Source of the DNA: Solirubrobacterales bacterium | GTDB lineage: Bacteria; Actinomycetota; Thermoleophilia; Solirubrobacterales; Solirubrobacteraceae | NCBI GenBank assembly: GCA_019240305.1 | Contig: JAFAYP010000270.1 | Coordinates: forward strand, 1-40,627 | Direction of reading: 5' to 3' | Length of the DNA stretch: 40,627 nt | Shown: positions 26,792 through 35,281 of the stretch, piece after piece | Layout: every line of letters begins with the position of its first letter | Numbering within the stretch: position 1 is the stretch's first letter | Position numbers and translations under genes: made by a program | Notes under the pieces: generated by a model | What the model saw: only the letters and a program-made list of their open reading frames with translations | The model's database searches: none | Told to the model about the DNA's origin: nothing

Positions 26792-27564
26792 GCGACGTGC
26801 TGGTGCTCTGCTATCACGCGGTCAGCCCAACCTGGGGGGCGACCTTCTCGGTCAGCCCCGACGTTCTGGAGCGCCAGATCTCCTTGCTCCTCAAGTGGGG
26901 ATGGCAGGGCGCGAGATTCACCGACGCCGTGCTGAACCCGCCGGCGGACCGGACGCTCGCGGTCACCTTCGACGACGGCTTCGCTTCCGTGTTCGAGCGC
27001 GCCGCGCCGATCCTCTCGGCTCTCGGGGTGCCCGCTACGGTGTTCGCACCCACCTCATTCATGTCCACCAACCAGGAGCTGCGCTGGGACGGGATCGAGG
27101 GCTGGCGGGGCACGCGCGACGCTCACGAGCTGCTGTGCATGAACTGGCAGCAACTCGGTGAGCTCGCCGACCGCGGCTGGGAGATCGGGTCGCACACCTG
27201 TACACATCCGCACCTGAGGAGGCTGTCCGAGGAGGCCGTCCGGGAGGAGTTGCTTAAGTCACGCGAGCATTGCTCTGAGCAGCTCGGCTCACCGTGTCGC
27301 TCGGTCGCCTATCCCTACGGCGAGGTCGATGGTCGGATTGCCGACATTGCTTCAGAGGTCGGCTACCTGGCCGGGGCGTGCCTCTCGCACAGCATGGCGC
27401 GGCGCGGCCCGCACCTGTGGCCGCGGGTGGGCGTGTTCCACGGTGACTTCGAGCTACGCTTCCGGCTCAAGGTCTCGCCCCTGATCCGGTCGCTCCGAGC
27501 GGTTCGCGTGGGCCGCTCGAGGCCGCTTCAGCCGCTCAGTAGCGCGACGCACCGATCGACGTAG
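26788..27564 (+). CDS. Polysaccharide deacetylase (NodB fold)
   Basis: CE4 enzyme of 258 residues, probably removing N-acetyl or O-acetyl groups from the polysaccharide or its precursor. After LVLCYHAVSP (5-14), LAVTFDDGFAS (57-67) supplies D62/D63, SHTCTH (135-140) supplies the metal ligands H136 and H140, and YPYGEVDG is motif 3. A final catalytic His is less clear (VGVFHGDFE). No signal peptide, so it acts inside or is exported some other way. It is the last gene of the plus-strand series, with ATGA coupling to the GT4 gene, and its last 37 nt overlap the oppositely oriented transferase-like gene. Confidence 0.88.
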   Translation: MSDVLVLCYHAVSPTWGATFSVSPDVLERQISLLLKWGWQGARFTDAVLNPPADRTLAVTFDDGFASVFERAAPILSALGVPATVFAPTSFMSTNQELRWDGIEGWRGTRDAHELLCMNWQQLGELADRGWEIGSHTCTHPHLRRLSEEAVREELLKSREHCSEQLGSPCRSVAYPYGEVDGRIADIASEVGYLAGACLSHSMARRGPHLWPRVGVFHGDFELRFRLKVSPLIRSLRAVRVGRSRPLQPLSSATHRST

Positions 27565-28535
27565 TAGCCGGCCAGCTGGTCGGGATGAAGGTAGCGCGCG
27601 TGGTACTCGCGCGCGGCGCGGGCGAGCCGATCGCGCTGCGCGTCGTCGGCCAGCAACCCGGCGCAGATGTCGACCAGGTTCGACAGATCGCCGGCCGCGA
27701 AGCGAATGTTGACCCCGTCGGTCAGCGGAACGTGCAGCGCCGTCTGCGGCTGCGGTCGGACGATCGTGCACCCCACCGCGAGATAGTCGACCAGGCGATG
27801 GCACATGTCGCCGTTACCCGGCAAATCGATGCACACCCGGCTGAGCGCCGCTTCGCGAAGATACGCCGAGTAGGGTCGGGTCACCAGGCTTCCCTCGAAC
27901 CGGAAGCGCCGCTGACTGGAGAGCAGCTCGATCGCCCGGCGCCTCGTGTCCTGCGCGTACTGCGCGCCAAAGCGCCCGTACACCTCAAACCGGGGAGGCG
28001 AATGCTCGCGCAGCCGGTGCAGGGCGGGAAGGTAGCGGTAGATGCTGGTCTTGCCCGGCACGTATCCGCCCGGGATCACGTGCCCGTGCCCATAGCCTCC
28101 GGCTGCGTACTGCATCTTGAACACGAGCGGACACCGCTCGGCCACCTCGTTGAGCAAACGCGAGCGGTCGAAGTAATCGATCGCCACCTCGTGACGGAAA
28201 CCGTCGAGCACGACCTCGATCAGCACGATGCCCTCGTATGGCTGCTCGATCTCCTCCGGAGTCACCGACACGAGCCGGGCGATGCCCGCGCGCAGGCTCC
28301 CCACCCAGTGCCCGGCGAGCGGCCATTGATAGCTGACCGGCCAGCGGACGGCAAGGCGCGCTCGGGTCTGCGGGCTGATCGGCCAGGTCGGCCCGGGCGG
28401 TGAGGGCTCCGCGCCGATGCGCCGTCCGGTGGCCGCCGAGAAGTGAGCGAGCGCGTAGGCATGCTGCGCGCTCGCGATGCTCACAGAGCGAAGCCGGGTC
28501 AGCCCCCGCTCCAGGCGGGCGCGCGAGCCGCTCAT
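27528..28535 (-). CDS. Glycosyltransferase-like protein, family uncertain (335 aa)
   Basis: Cytoplasmic protein. The C-terminal half resembles the donor domain of CgeB/Glyco_trans_1_2-type transferases: FEVYGRFGAQYAQDTRRRAI, PYSAYLREAALSRVCIDLPG, NGDMCHRLVDYLAVGCTIVR, then GVNIRFAAGDLSNLVDICAG and a closing helix ending LAGYYVDRCVALLSG. The N-terminal half (EEIEQPYEGIVLIEVVLDGF, VAIDYFDRSRLLNEVAERCP, MQYAAGGYGHGHVIPGGYVP) is not a usual GT-B nucleotide fold. Start ATG 28535 overlaps the flippase stop by 4 nt, giving the operon GT2-flippase-this gene; the frame upstream of it is antisense-like. Confidence 0.7.
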   Translation of the reverse strand: MSGSRARLERGLTRLRSVSIASAQHAYALAHFSAATGRRIGAEPSPPGPTWPISPQTRARLAVRWPVSYQWPLAGHWVGSLRAGIARLVSVTPEEIEQPYEGIVLIEVVLDGFRHEVAIDYFDRSRLLNEVAERCPLVFKMQYAAGGYGHGHVIPGGYVPGKTSIYRYLPALHRLREHSPPRFEVYGRFGAQYAQDTRRRAIELLSSQRRFRFEGSLVTRPYSAYLREAALSRVCIDLPGNGDMCHRLVDYLAVGCTIVRPQPQTALHVPLTDGVNIRFAAGDLSNLVDICAGLLADDAQRDRLARAAREYHARYLHPDQLAGYYVDRCVALLSG

Positions 28536-30079
28536 CGGGGCACGGACGCCAGCCGGATCCGCGCGGCGAGGTGCCGCAGCTCGGCGAGCGAGATCTCGCG
28601 GCTGAGGAGCAGCGTCGCCAGGTAGGCAGCGAGCCCGCCCGCACCGCCCACCACCCAGTCCAGGACCGACAGGTGATCCACGCCCATGGCCAGCATCGGA
28701 ACGGTCATGGCCGCTGCCGCGAGCAGCGTGCGCAGCAGCGAACGCGTGAGCAGCGCGAACTCGACGGCGAACAGGCGGCTGCACAGCCATAGATGCGCCG
28801 ACACGTACACGACCTGGACGAGATCGTCCGCGACCGCCGCACCGAGCAGACCCATCACCCGCAGCAGGACGTAGGTCGAGACGATCCCGAGGGCGAGCGT
28901 GGCCAGCATGATCATCACGCGACGGCGCCCCTCGCCGAGGTAGCTGACCGACACCGAGGCCAGCGAAGCCGGCGCGGACACGAATGCCTGCACGGTCAAC
29001 ACCCGCAGGATGGCCGGCGAGCTCGAGTATCCGTGACCGAGCAGCAGCCCGACGATCGGCTTGGGCCACACGAGCATCGGTGCGATCACCAGTCCCTGGA
29101 CGATGAGAAGGTAGCGGAGCGCCGCATTGAACGTCCGGGTGTCGGGCGCGCCGCCGCCGAGCGACAGCCGGGGGGCAACCCCACCAGACACCGCGATGCC
29201 GAGGTAGCCGAGCAGCGTCAGGATCTTCAGCACCGCGCCGAAGCTGCCGACCGCCGCGCTCGATAGCAACGCGCCGATCAGCAGGATGTCCATCTGGGCG
29301 ATCGCCTGCCAGGTTGCGTTCACCACGAACAGCACGCCCGCGTAGCTCACGATCGAGCGGGTGTGCACGGCGGATGGCAGGACGCCGCGCCGGCGCATGC
29401 CGCCGAGCAGGCGCGAGACGAGCACGAACCCGGCTACGGCGGCCACCGCGTAGCCGATCGCCTTGCCGAGCAGTGCACCCGCCGCGCCCGCGCCGGCCAG
29501 CACGAGCGCGACCGCCGCGAACGTCTCGATCGCGCTCTCGATCACGACCATCCACAGGCTGCCCGAGATGCGCCGAATCGACATGCAGGTGGACGTGAAC
29601 AGCCCGAAGATCGCCTGGGCGACCACCGCGCAGCCCATCCAGCGCAGGGGCCAGCCCAGCGCCGGATGCCCGTAGGCGTCGGCGATGGCGCCCGCGAGCG
29701 CGAACAGCCCCGCCCCGCTCACAAGCGCCGCCGGCACCTGGAGCTTCAATCCCAGGGCGAGGATGGCGCGCATCTGGCCCACATCGGATCGGTGGTCGGC
29801 AAGAAAGCGGCCCACCGCGGTGGGGAGGCCCAGCCCGGCCGGCAGCAGCGCGAGGCCACCGATGCTGTAGGCGAGCGAGTAGATGCCGTAGCCCGAGGCG
29901 CCGAGCTTGCGAACCAGGAACAGGGTCAGCCCGGACGTGAACGCCGCCGTGGCCACCTGGGTGAGGAACTGGAGGACCGTGTTGCGCATTGCCCCGGGAT
30001 CGGACACGGCATGAGGCAGGGGCGGGTCCCCTATCTGCTCAGGCCCCGGCTCCGGTCGCTTTCGTCCGCCGAGCGGCAT
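28532..30079 (-). CDS. Polysaccharide flippase (Wzx/MATE-like)
   Basis: Integral membrane protein of 515 residues with about 12-14 helices, moving lipid-linked repeat units across the membrane. The conserved start of the family is visible: RNTVLQFLTQVATAAFTSGL followed by RKLGASGYGIYSLAYSIGGL and GLGLPTAVGRFLADHRSDVG. ATG 30079 lies 18 nt after the upstream GT2 stop and is used here; ATG 29989, just before MRNTVLQF, is the alternative because the 30 residues between are Pro/Gly/Arg-rich with no obvious structure. The open frame upstream of 30079 runs antisense to nothing meaningful and overlaps the GT2 gene. Confidence 0.9.
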   Translation of the reverse strand: MPLGGRKRPEPGPEQIGDPPLPHAVSDPGAMRNTVLQFLTQVATAAFTSGLTLFLVRKLGASGYGIYSLAYSIGGLALLPAGLGLPTAVGRFLADHRSDVGQMRAILALGLKLQVPAALVSGAGLFALAGAIADAYGHPALGWPLRWMGCAVVAQAIFGLFTSTCMSIRRISGSLWMVVIESAIETFAAVALVLAGAGAAGALLGKAIGYAVAAVAGFVLVSRLLGGMRRRGVLPSAVHTRSIVSYAGVLFVVNATWQAIAQMDILLIGALLSSAAVGSFGAVLKILTLLGYLGIAVSGGVAPRLSLGGGAPDTRTFNAALRYLLIVQGLVIAPMLVWPKPIVGLLLGHGYSSSPAILRVLTVQAFVSAPASLASVSVSYLGEGRRRVMIMLATLALGIVSTYVLLRVMGLLGAAVADDLVQVVYVSAHLWLCSRLFAVEFALLTRSLLRTLLAAAAMTVPMLAMGVDHLSVLDWVVGGAGGLAAYLATLLLSREISLAELRHLAARIRLASVPR

Positions 30080-30096
30080 CGATGCCGGCGTTTGCC

Positions 30097-31083
30097 TCAG
30101 GCCGTGGCCGCTCGCCGTCGCGTACGACGTTGGCGACGGCGACCGGCCAGCTTCCCGTAGGCGAGCGGTCGCGGGCCGAGCAGTCCGAGACCCAGGATGA
30201 TCCACACCTTGCCGTGGCGCGAGCCCGAGCGGATCGCCTCCCAGGTGTGGCGGGCGCCCCGGCGGCGATCTCCGGCGAGGAACGCCTGGGTCGCGGCGCG
30301 CTCGGTCAGCGCCCGCCGCGTGAGCGGGGCAAGCCGGTCGAGCGCGGATCCGTGCTCGGCAAGCATCGTCTCAGCCATCCAGAGATCGTCGGGGGCTTCC
30401 CGCAGCAGCCGCGAGATCACACGGCTCGCATTCGCGTCCCGCGAATGGCTGTTCGCCGCGTCGACATGCTGCTTGCCGAGGATATCCGGAACCCAGAGGC
30501 TCTGCTCCCGGCGAGCGAGGTCCGTCTCCCAGAGTCCCTCCACCGCTCCACGGCGGTCCTCGAAGAAGTTCGTCGCCTCGAACACCGAGCGATGGATGCA
30601 GTGGCCGGCGTCGGAGCTGGCTCGGGCGATGGTCAGCTCCTCGAGCCAGTGCAGGCGCTCGTCATACCCGGTGATCCCGCTGGGCAGGATCCCCGGCTGG
30701 ACGGTGCCGTCGGCCGCCTCCAGGCGGCTGCGGATGATGTGCACGCCGGCCGGGAGCTCATCGATCAGCGCGCGCAGGCGGGCGAGCGCGTGGGAAAAGA
30801 GCTCCCAGTCGGAGTCGAGGAACACGAGCCATTCACCCCGGGCGTGCTTGACGCCGGTGGCGCGCGCGGCGGAGATCCCTCGATTGCGCTCATGCTGCAC
30901 GATCCGCAGTCGCGACTCTCCGAGCGCTGTCAGTACGCTGACGGTCCCGTCGGCGGAGGCGTCGTCGACCACGACGATCTCGAGGTCGCGGAACGTCTGC
31001 TGGGTACAGCTCCGAACCGCCCGCTGCACCTCGTGGACCCGGTTGTAGGTGCTGATCAGCACACTGAAGAACGGACCTGGCAT
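30097..31083 (-). CDS. Family 2 glycosyltransferase
   Basis: GT-A transferase of 328 residues: SVLISTYNRVHEVQRAVRSC (7-26), EIVVVDDASADGTVSVLTAL, RGISAARATGVKHARGEW and the DxD in VFLDSDWELF. The second half has the acceptor-side HWLEELTIA and CIHRSVFEATNFFED, and a basic tail (GRRRQRRTRRR). No membrane anchor beyond a short hydrophobic stretch near 300. Start ATG 31083 follows TACCCT by 8 nt without a Shine-Dalgarno. Diverges from the GT4 gene by 26 nt and leads the operon with flippase and the unassigned transferase. Confidence 0.9.
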   Translation of the reverse strand: MPGPFFSVLISTYNRVHEVQRAVRSCTQQTFRDLEIVVVDDASADGTVSVLTALGESRLRIVQHERNRGISAARATGVKHARGEWLVFLDSDWELFSHALARLRALIDELPAGVHIIRSRLEAADGTVQPGILPSGITGYDERLHWLEELTIARASSDAGHCIHRSVFEATNFFEDRRGAVEGLWETDLARREQSLWVPDILGKQHVDAANSHSRDANASRVISRLLREAPDDLWMAETMLAEHGSALDRLAPLTRRALTERAATQAFLAGDRRRGARHTWEAIRSGSRHGKVWIILGLGLLGPRPLAYGKLAGRRRQRRTRRRAATA

Positions 31084-31109
31084 CGTCGCGGAGGGTAGAA
31101 CGTCGATTC
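31084..31109. promoter_or_regulatory. Divergent GT2/GT4 promoters sharing a TA step
   Basis: Minus strand TACCCT (31097-31092) and plus strand TAGAAC (31096-31101) share TA at 31096-31097, and each ends exactly 8 nt before its start codon (ATG 31083 and ATG 31110). This mirrors the menE/menB gap. TAGAAC departs from TANNNT in its last base. Confidence 0.45.
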
Positions 31110-32258
31110 ATGAGGCTGGCCGTCTACACCGACTACGTGTACCGCCGCGTCGATGGCGTCGTCTACGCGGAACGCGCCTTTGCCGTGTTCCTGGCTGCCC
31201 TGCTCCCCCACGTCGAGCAGCTGCGAATGCTCGGCCGGCTCGACCCGGCGGGCGGCCCGACGCGGTATGCCCTTCCCCCCGGGGTTGAGCTCGTCGGCCT
31301 GCCGCATTACGCGAGCCTGGCCAACCCGGTCCACGCGCTGCGCTCGACACCCACGGCGATACGCCGCATGTGGCGGGCGCTCGACGGGATCGACGTCGTC
31401 TGGGTGCTCGGCCCTCATCCCCACGCGGTGCTGCTCGCGCTCGTCGCCCTGGCGCATCGGACCCCGCTGGTCATCGGGGTGCGCCAGGACTGGCCGAGCT
31501 ACGTCCGGATGCGCCGCCCCCGGAAGCGATGGATGCACCTCTCGGCGGACTTGCTCGAGTCGATCTGGCGCACGCTCGCGCGCCGAGTGCCGGTGGTGGC
31601 GGTCGGACCGGACCTGAGCGCCAAGTACGCGCGCGCGCCGGCCGTGCTCGACCTGGTGGTCTCGCTGGTCCCCGCGGCCGAGCTCGAGCAGCCGCCGCGG
31701 GCGATCGATTACACCGCCGAGCGGCAGATCCTCAGCGTGGGTCGCCTGGACGAGGAGAAGAACCCGCTGCTGCTGGCCGAGGTGCTCGCGCTCCTGCGCC
31801 GTGAGGACGAGCGCTGGCGCCTGCGCGTGTGCGGCGAGGGCGACCTCGCCGGCGCGCTGGCCGACCGGCTCACCGCACTCGGCCTCCGGGAGCACGCCGA
31901 CCTGCTGGGCTATGTCCCCCTCGGAGCGGAGCTGTTCGAGCTCTATCGCTCGAGCCACGTTCTGCTGCATGCCTCGTGGACCGAGGGCTTCCCGCAGGTG
32001 CTCGCCGAGGCGTTCGCGTGCGGCCTGCCGGTCGTGGCCACCGACGTCGGCGGAGTTCGCGCCGGAGTGGACGGCGCCGGCTTGCTGATTGCCCCCGGCG
32101 ACGCCCGGGCCGCCGCGGACGCCCTGTTGCTCCTCGCGCGCGACGCCGACCTTCGGGCGCGGTTGACCCGAGCCGGGCGGGATCGTGCGCGCGAGCTCAC
32201 GCTCGAGGCTCAGACCGGGCGCCTGGCCGCCTTCCTGCGGACGGCGCCGCGCCGGTGA
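31110..32258 (+). CDS. Family 4 glycosyltransferase
   Basis: GT-B transferase of 382 residues. The N-terminal domain (MRLAVYTDYVYRRVDGVVYA) is less standard, with VWVLGPHPHAVLLALVALAH and VRQDWPSYVRMRRPRKRWMH. The C-terminal donor domain is typical: ILSVGRLDEEKNPLLLAEVL, LRVCGEGDLAGALADRL, ADLLGYVPLGAELFELYRSS, then WTEGFPQVLAEAFACGLPVV with the E-x7-E pair and ATDVGGVRAGVDGAGLLIAP. Acceptor and donor unknown. It is a single gene between two oppositely directed ones and ends 13 nt from the convergent membrane glycosyltransferase gene. Confidence 0.91.
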   Translation: MRLAVYTDYVYRRVDGVVYAERAFAVFLAALLPHVEQLRMLGRLDPAGGPTRYALPPGVELVGLPHYASLANPVHALRSTPTAIRRMWRALDGIDVVWVLGPHPHAVLLALVALAHRTPLVIGVRQDWPSYVRMRRPRKRWMHLSADLLESIWRTLARRVPVVAVGPDLSAKYARAPAVLDLVVSLVPAAELEQPPRAIDYTAERQILSVGRLDEEKNPLLLAEVLALLRREDERWRLRVCGEGDLAGALADRLTALGLREHADLLGYVPLGAELFELYRSSHVLLHASWTEGFPQVLAEAFACGLPVVATDVGGVRAGVDGAGLLIAPGDARAAADALLLLARDADLRARLTRAGRDRARELTLEAQTGRLAAFLRTAPRR

Positions 32259-32271
32259 GAGCTGCGGCGGC

Positions 32272-34038
32272 TCAGCCGCTGGACAGGACCCGGTAGGAGT
32301 CGCCCGTCCCCGCCACCGGGGTCCATCCCGGGGCCGATCGCGCGGCCGCCTCGTCGCTCACCGCGACGCGTGCGCCCGAACGTGCTTGCAGTAATGCGAG
32401 GCGCCTGGCTTGATTGCCCGGGGGCAGTCGCCAGAAGGCGCCGTCCGCGTCCTTGATGTTGCCGACGACGCGGGCGTGGTCGAGCCGCGCGTAGTAGGCG
32501 CGCGGCACTCCGGCGGCGTCGCCCACGAATGCGATGCCGTCGCCGGGACCGATCCCGGCGCGCGTCAGGGCTCGCGCGACCCGCAGGTCGGTGGTGCCCG
32601 GCGCATCGCGTCCGCTCACCTGGAGGGCGACGTGGTCGAGCGGCTTGACCGCCGCGTACGCGAAGGTGAGCACGGCGACCAGGGCGGTGACCAGCGCGAG
32701 CCCGTCGACCATCGAGTTCGACAGCCCCTCCCGCCGGTGCCAGCCGCACACGAGCATGAACCACGTGATCGCGAGTATCGCGATGTACGGCGCGATGTAG
32801 CGAGCCTGGGTGATCAGCGGGAGATAGGTCAGGATGCCGGCGACCGGTAGCGCGAGATACGCGTGGCGGCGCACCGCGACCCACGCCCGCCGGGGCACCG
32901 GCTGCGGGGCGTCGGGGCCTTCGGCCGGTCGCGCGCCGCGATCGCGCCTGCGGACCCGCCACAGCATCAACACGGGCGCGAGGAGCAGGATCAGAGGGCC
33001 GACCAGCGCGAAGTGCAGCGTGTCACGGACGCTGTGCGCGATCGCGCGTAGCTGGCCGCCGACGACGAACTTCGCCCGGACGCCCTGATACCAGTATGCG
33101 GGGTCGTACCAGAGCGGAATGCTCCCGGCGATCGGCGCCGGGTACGCGAACGTTTCCGGCGAGGTGGCGATCAGAGTCGGATGCAGCGGTCGGCCGAACT
33201 CGCCGTTCCCTCCGGTCCAGTTGGTGAACGGGGTCACGCCGTCGACGTCCCACGCGTAGTTGAGCGTCCCGTAGCTGCCGATCTCGAGCCCACCCTCCTT
33301 GCTCGAGAGGACCGCGATGAACGGCGCGGCAACGCACAAGCAGGCGGCAAACGTCACCCCGAGCGAGACCAGCCGCCGGGTGGCGCTTCCCCCGCTGAGA
33401 ACCGTGGCGGCGGCCAAGGCCACGAGTGCGGGAAATACGAACCCGGATTTCGCCAGATAGCCGAGGCCCAGGACGACCCCCAGGCCCACGCAGGCCAGCG
33501 GTGAGCCACCGACGCGCGCCATCCGCATGAGCAGCGCGCTGGCGGCGAAGACAGCCACCGCAAGCAGCATGTCCGGGGTCACGGCGGTGACGGTCACCTC
33601 CGGAAGCACGACCCAAGCCAGGATCGCGTACGACAGCGCCACCAGCAGCGGCTCGGGGATCAGCGGCCGGAGGCCTCGCTCGCGCAGCAACCCGAACAAC
33701 TCCGACAGCCACCAGGCGAAAGCCCCGAGCAGGACCGCGACAATCGCGACGTTGACCGCCATCACGACGATCAGCTCGTGCGGGCGGGTCGGGCTGAACA
33801 CCTTCAGCGCGGCACCGACGATCCAGGTGTACGCGGGGCTCCAGGCTACGCTCGCGCCCGCCCTGACTCCATGGGCGAACACGGTGTCGCCCAGGTCCAG
33901 GTAGGAGATCCCGTCGGGGTTGATCGCATGGCGGCTGGCCCAGGCATCCCCGGCGGCGAGCACCAGCACGAAGCCCGACAGCCACCACGCCAGTCGCCGA
34001 CGGTTCTCGAGCCAGCGCATCGTCCGCGCCCAGACCAT
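32272..34038 (-). CDS. GT39/ArnT-like integral membrane glycosyltransferase
   Basis: Protein of 588 residues with about eleven hydrophobic helices and an exposed C-terminal part. Near the N-terminus, after the first helix, RHAINPDGISYLDLGDTVFA carries the acidic residue on the first external loop (NPDGISYLD) seen in lipid-phosphate-sugar-using GT-C enzymes; SPAYTWIVGAALKV follows. It would act outside the membrane using a polyprenyl-phosphate sugar. ATG 34038 has GGGGGTG upstream at a good distance; ATG 34020 is an alternative, and the frame further up is not protein-like. It lies 46 nt after the stop of the first beta-helix gene on the same strand. Confidence 0.78.
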   Translation of the reverse strand: MVWARTMRWLENRRRLAWWLSGFVLVLAAGDAWASRHAINPDGISYLDLGDTVFAHGVRAGASVAWSPAYTWIVGAALKVFSPTRPHELIVVMAVNVAIVAVLLGAFAWWLSELFGLLRERGLRPLIPEPLLVALSYAILAWVVLPEVTVTAVTPDMLLAVAVFAASALLMRMARVGGSPLACVGLGVVLGLGYLAKSGFVFPALVALAAATVLSGGSATRRLVSLGVTFAACLCVAAPFIAVLSSKEGGLEIGSYGTLNYAWDVDGVTPFTNWTGGNGEFGRPLHPTLIATSPETFAYPAPIAGSIPLWYDPAYWYQGVRAKFVVGGQLRAIAHSVRDTLHFALVGPLILLLAPVLMLWRVRRRDRGARPAEGPDAPQPVPRRAWVAVRRHAYLALPVAGILTYLPLITQARYIAPYIAILAITWFMLVCGWHRREGLSNSMVDGLALVTALVAVLTFAYAAVKPLDHVALQVSGRDAPGTTDLRVARALTRAGIGPGDGIAFVGDAAGVPRAYYARLDHARVVGNIKDADGAFWRLPPGNQARRLALLQARSGARVAVSDEAAARSAPGWTPVAGTGDSYRVLSSG

Positions 34039-34084
34039 CGATGCACCCCCATGCGTGCGCACCCCCTCCACTGGGTGCGACAGC

Positions 34085-35281
34085 TTACCGAGACGCGGGC
34101 GACCGGACCCCGTGGCGGGTGGCTGGGGTGAACGGCGTGTGCTTGACCACCGGAATCGTCGCCGCGATGCCGTCGACCGCGGCCGCGACATCGCCGACCG
34201 CGAACAGGCACGGGCTGGTCGGCCTCAACCGGTAGTCGTGGGCGCGGGCGTTCACGAACATCGGGTTCACCTTGGCGTTGTTCGAGGCCCGCAGGCCGCC
34301 GCCGGTGACTCCGATCGCGCCCTCGCGGCCGCGCCAGAGACAGTTGTCGTGGACCAGGTTGTCGACGCCCACCGGGTTGCCCTTCGGCCACCACGATTCG
34401 ACGTCGTGACGAACCCTCGAGTTGCTCACGACGTTGTCGTAGATGTTGGTGTGGCTCGAGGCCTCGCCGCCGGTCCCGGAGACGAGGATGCCCTCGCCGT
34501 TGCCGTCGATGATGTTGTGATCGATCGTCGTGTACTCCGCGTCGGGATACAGCTGGATGCCCCGCGCGGCGTTGTCGTAGATCAGGTTCCACTCGATCCG
34601 GGAATCGGTGGCCGCCCCGATGTACAGGCCGTGCTGATAGTTGTCACCTGGGGTCATCTGACCGCAGTCGTGGATGCGACTGTGGGTGATCAGCGTCCCC
34701 GTCGCCCACCCCCACGCCGCGCTCCCGACTCCGAAGCACACGCCGGTGTGATCGTTGGTCACGTCGTCGTAGCTGAACGTGTCGTGGTTGCTGTCGATCA
34801 TCGGGCTTTCGAGTTGCGAGGCGTTTGCCCCGTCGAGCGACAGACCGCGGACGGTCACGTAGTTGGCCCCCCTGGTGATCTCCAAGCGGCCCACGACGTC
34901 CGCGTGCTGCCCGGGATAGGCGGCCAGCACCAGGCGCGCGCTCGGGCTACCTCCCCGGGCGATCCGCACGGCGCCAGCGTAGGTCCCGGCGAGCAGGCAA
35001 CCGGTCTGCCCCGGGCCGAGCGAGTTGACCAGCTGCTGGACGGTGCCAAACGGGTCGCCCAGCGTGCCGGCCGCCGCATCCGAGCCGTTCGGCGCGGCAA
35101 ACCGGTCGCAGGTCGTGGCCCGTGCGGCTTGAGCCGAGGCGGGATCGCGCTGTGCTCCGGCCGATGGGGCCAGCGCGAGCAGCACGAGAACCAACCCGGC
35201 CGCCATGGCCCGCGGGCGTCGCGGACGCCGACGCACCTCTGGCTCGGGGTTATGGTCGTTCGCCTTGATGTTCCCGCCCAT
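34085..35281 (-). CDS. Secreted right-handed beta-helix protein, paralogue 1
   Basis: From ATG 35281: 398 residues, a basic N-region, a hydrophobic signal core (AMAAGLVLVLLALAPSAGA, 25-43), then a DUF1565-like cap (CDRFAAPNGSDAAAGTLGDP and FGTVQQLVNSL) and parallel beta-helix rungs: DSNHDTFSYDDVTNDHTGVC, GWATGTLITHSRIHDCGQM, NYQHGLYIGAATDSRIEWNL, TTIDHNIIDGNGEGILVSG, RHDVESWWPKGNPVGVDN. Six cysteines at 58, 95, 182, 206, 314 and 358 suggest three disulfides. Short basic tail. Beta-helix folds in polysaccharide loci are often lyases, epimerases or surface-binding proteins; no catalytic set can be named. The start is uncertain, as the frame is open to 35335 and no Shine-Dalgarno is seen. Confidence 0.82.
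   Translation of the reverse strand: MGGNIKANDHNPEPEVRRRPRRPRAMAAGLVLVLLALAPSAGAQRDPASAQAARATTCDRFAAPNGSDAAAGTLGDPFGTVQQLVNSLGPGQTGCLLAGTYAGAVRIARGGSPSARLVLAAYPGQHADVVGRLEITRGANYVTVRGLSLDGANASQLESPMIDSNHDTFSYDDVTNDHTGVCFGVGSAAWGWATGTLITHSRIHDCGQMTPGDNYQHGLYIGAATDSRIEWNLIYDNAARGIQLYPDAEYTTIDHNIIDGNGEGILVSGTGGEASSHTNIYDNVVSNSRVRHDVESWWPKGNPVGVDNLVHDNCLWRGREGAIGVTGGGLRASNNAKVNPMFVNARAHDYRLRPTSPCLFAVGDVAAAVDGIAATIPVVKHTPFTPATRHGVRSPASR
34481..34712. repeat. Near-identical block shared with 35989-36220 (copy in paralogue 1)
   Basis: Aligned by eye at a constant offset of 1508 nt, the two blocks differ at about a dozen of 232 positions and at only four within 34481-34644. Flanking parts of the two genes differ far more. 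This points to recent duplication followed by divergence, or to gene conversion in the helix core. Confidence 0.75.
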
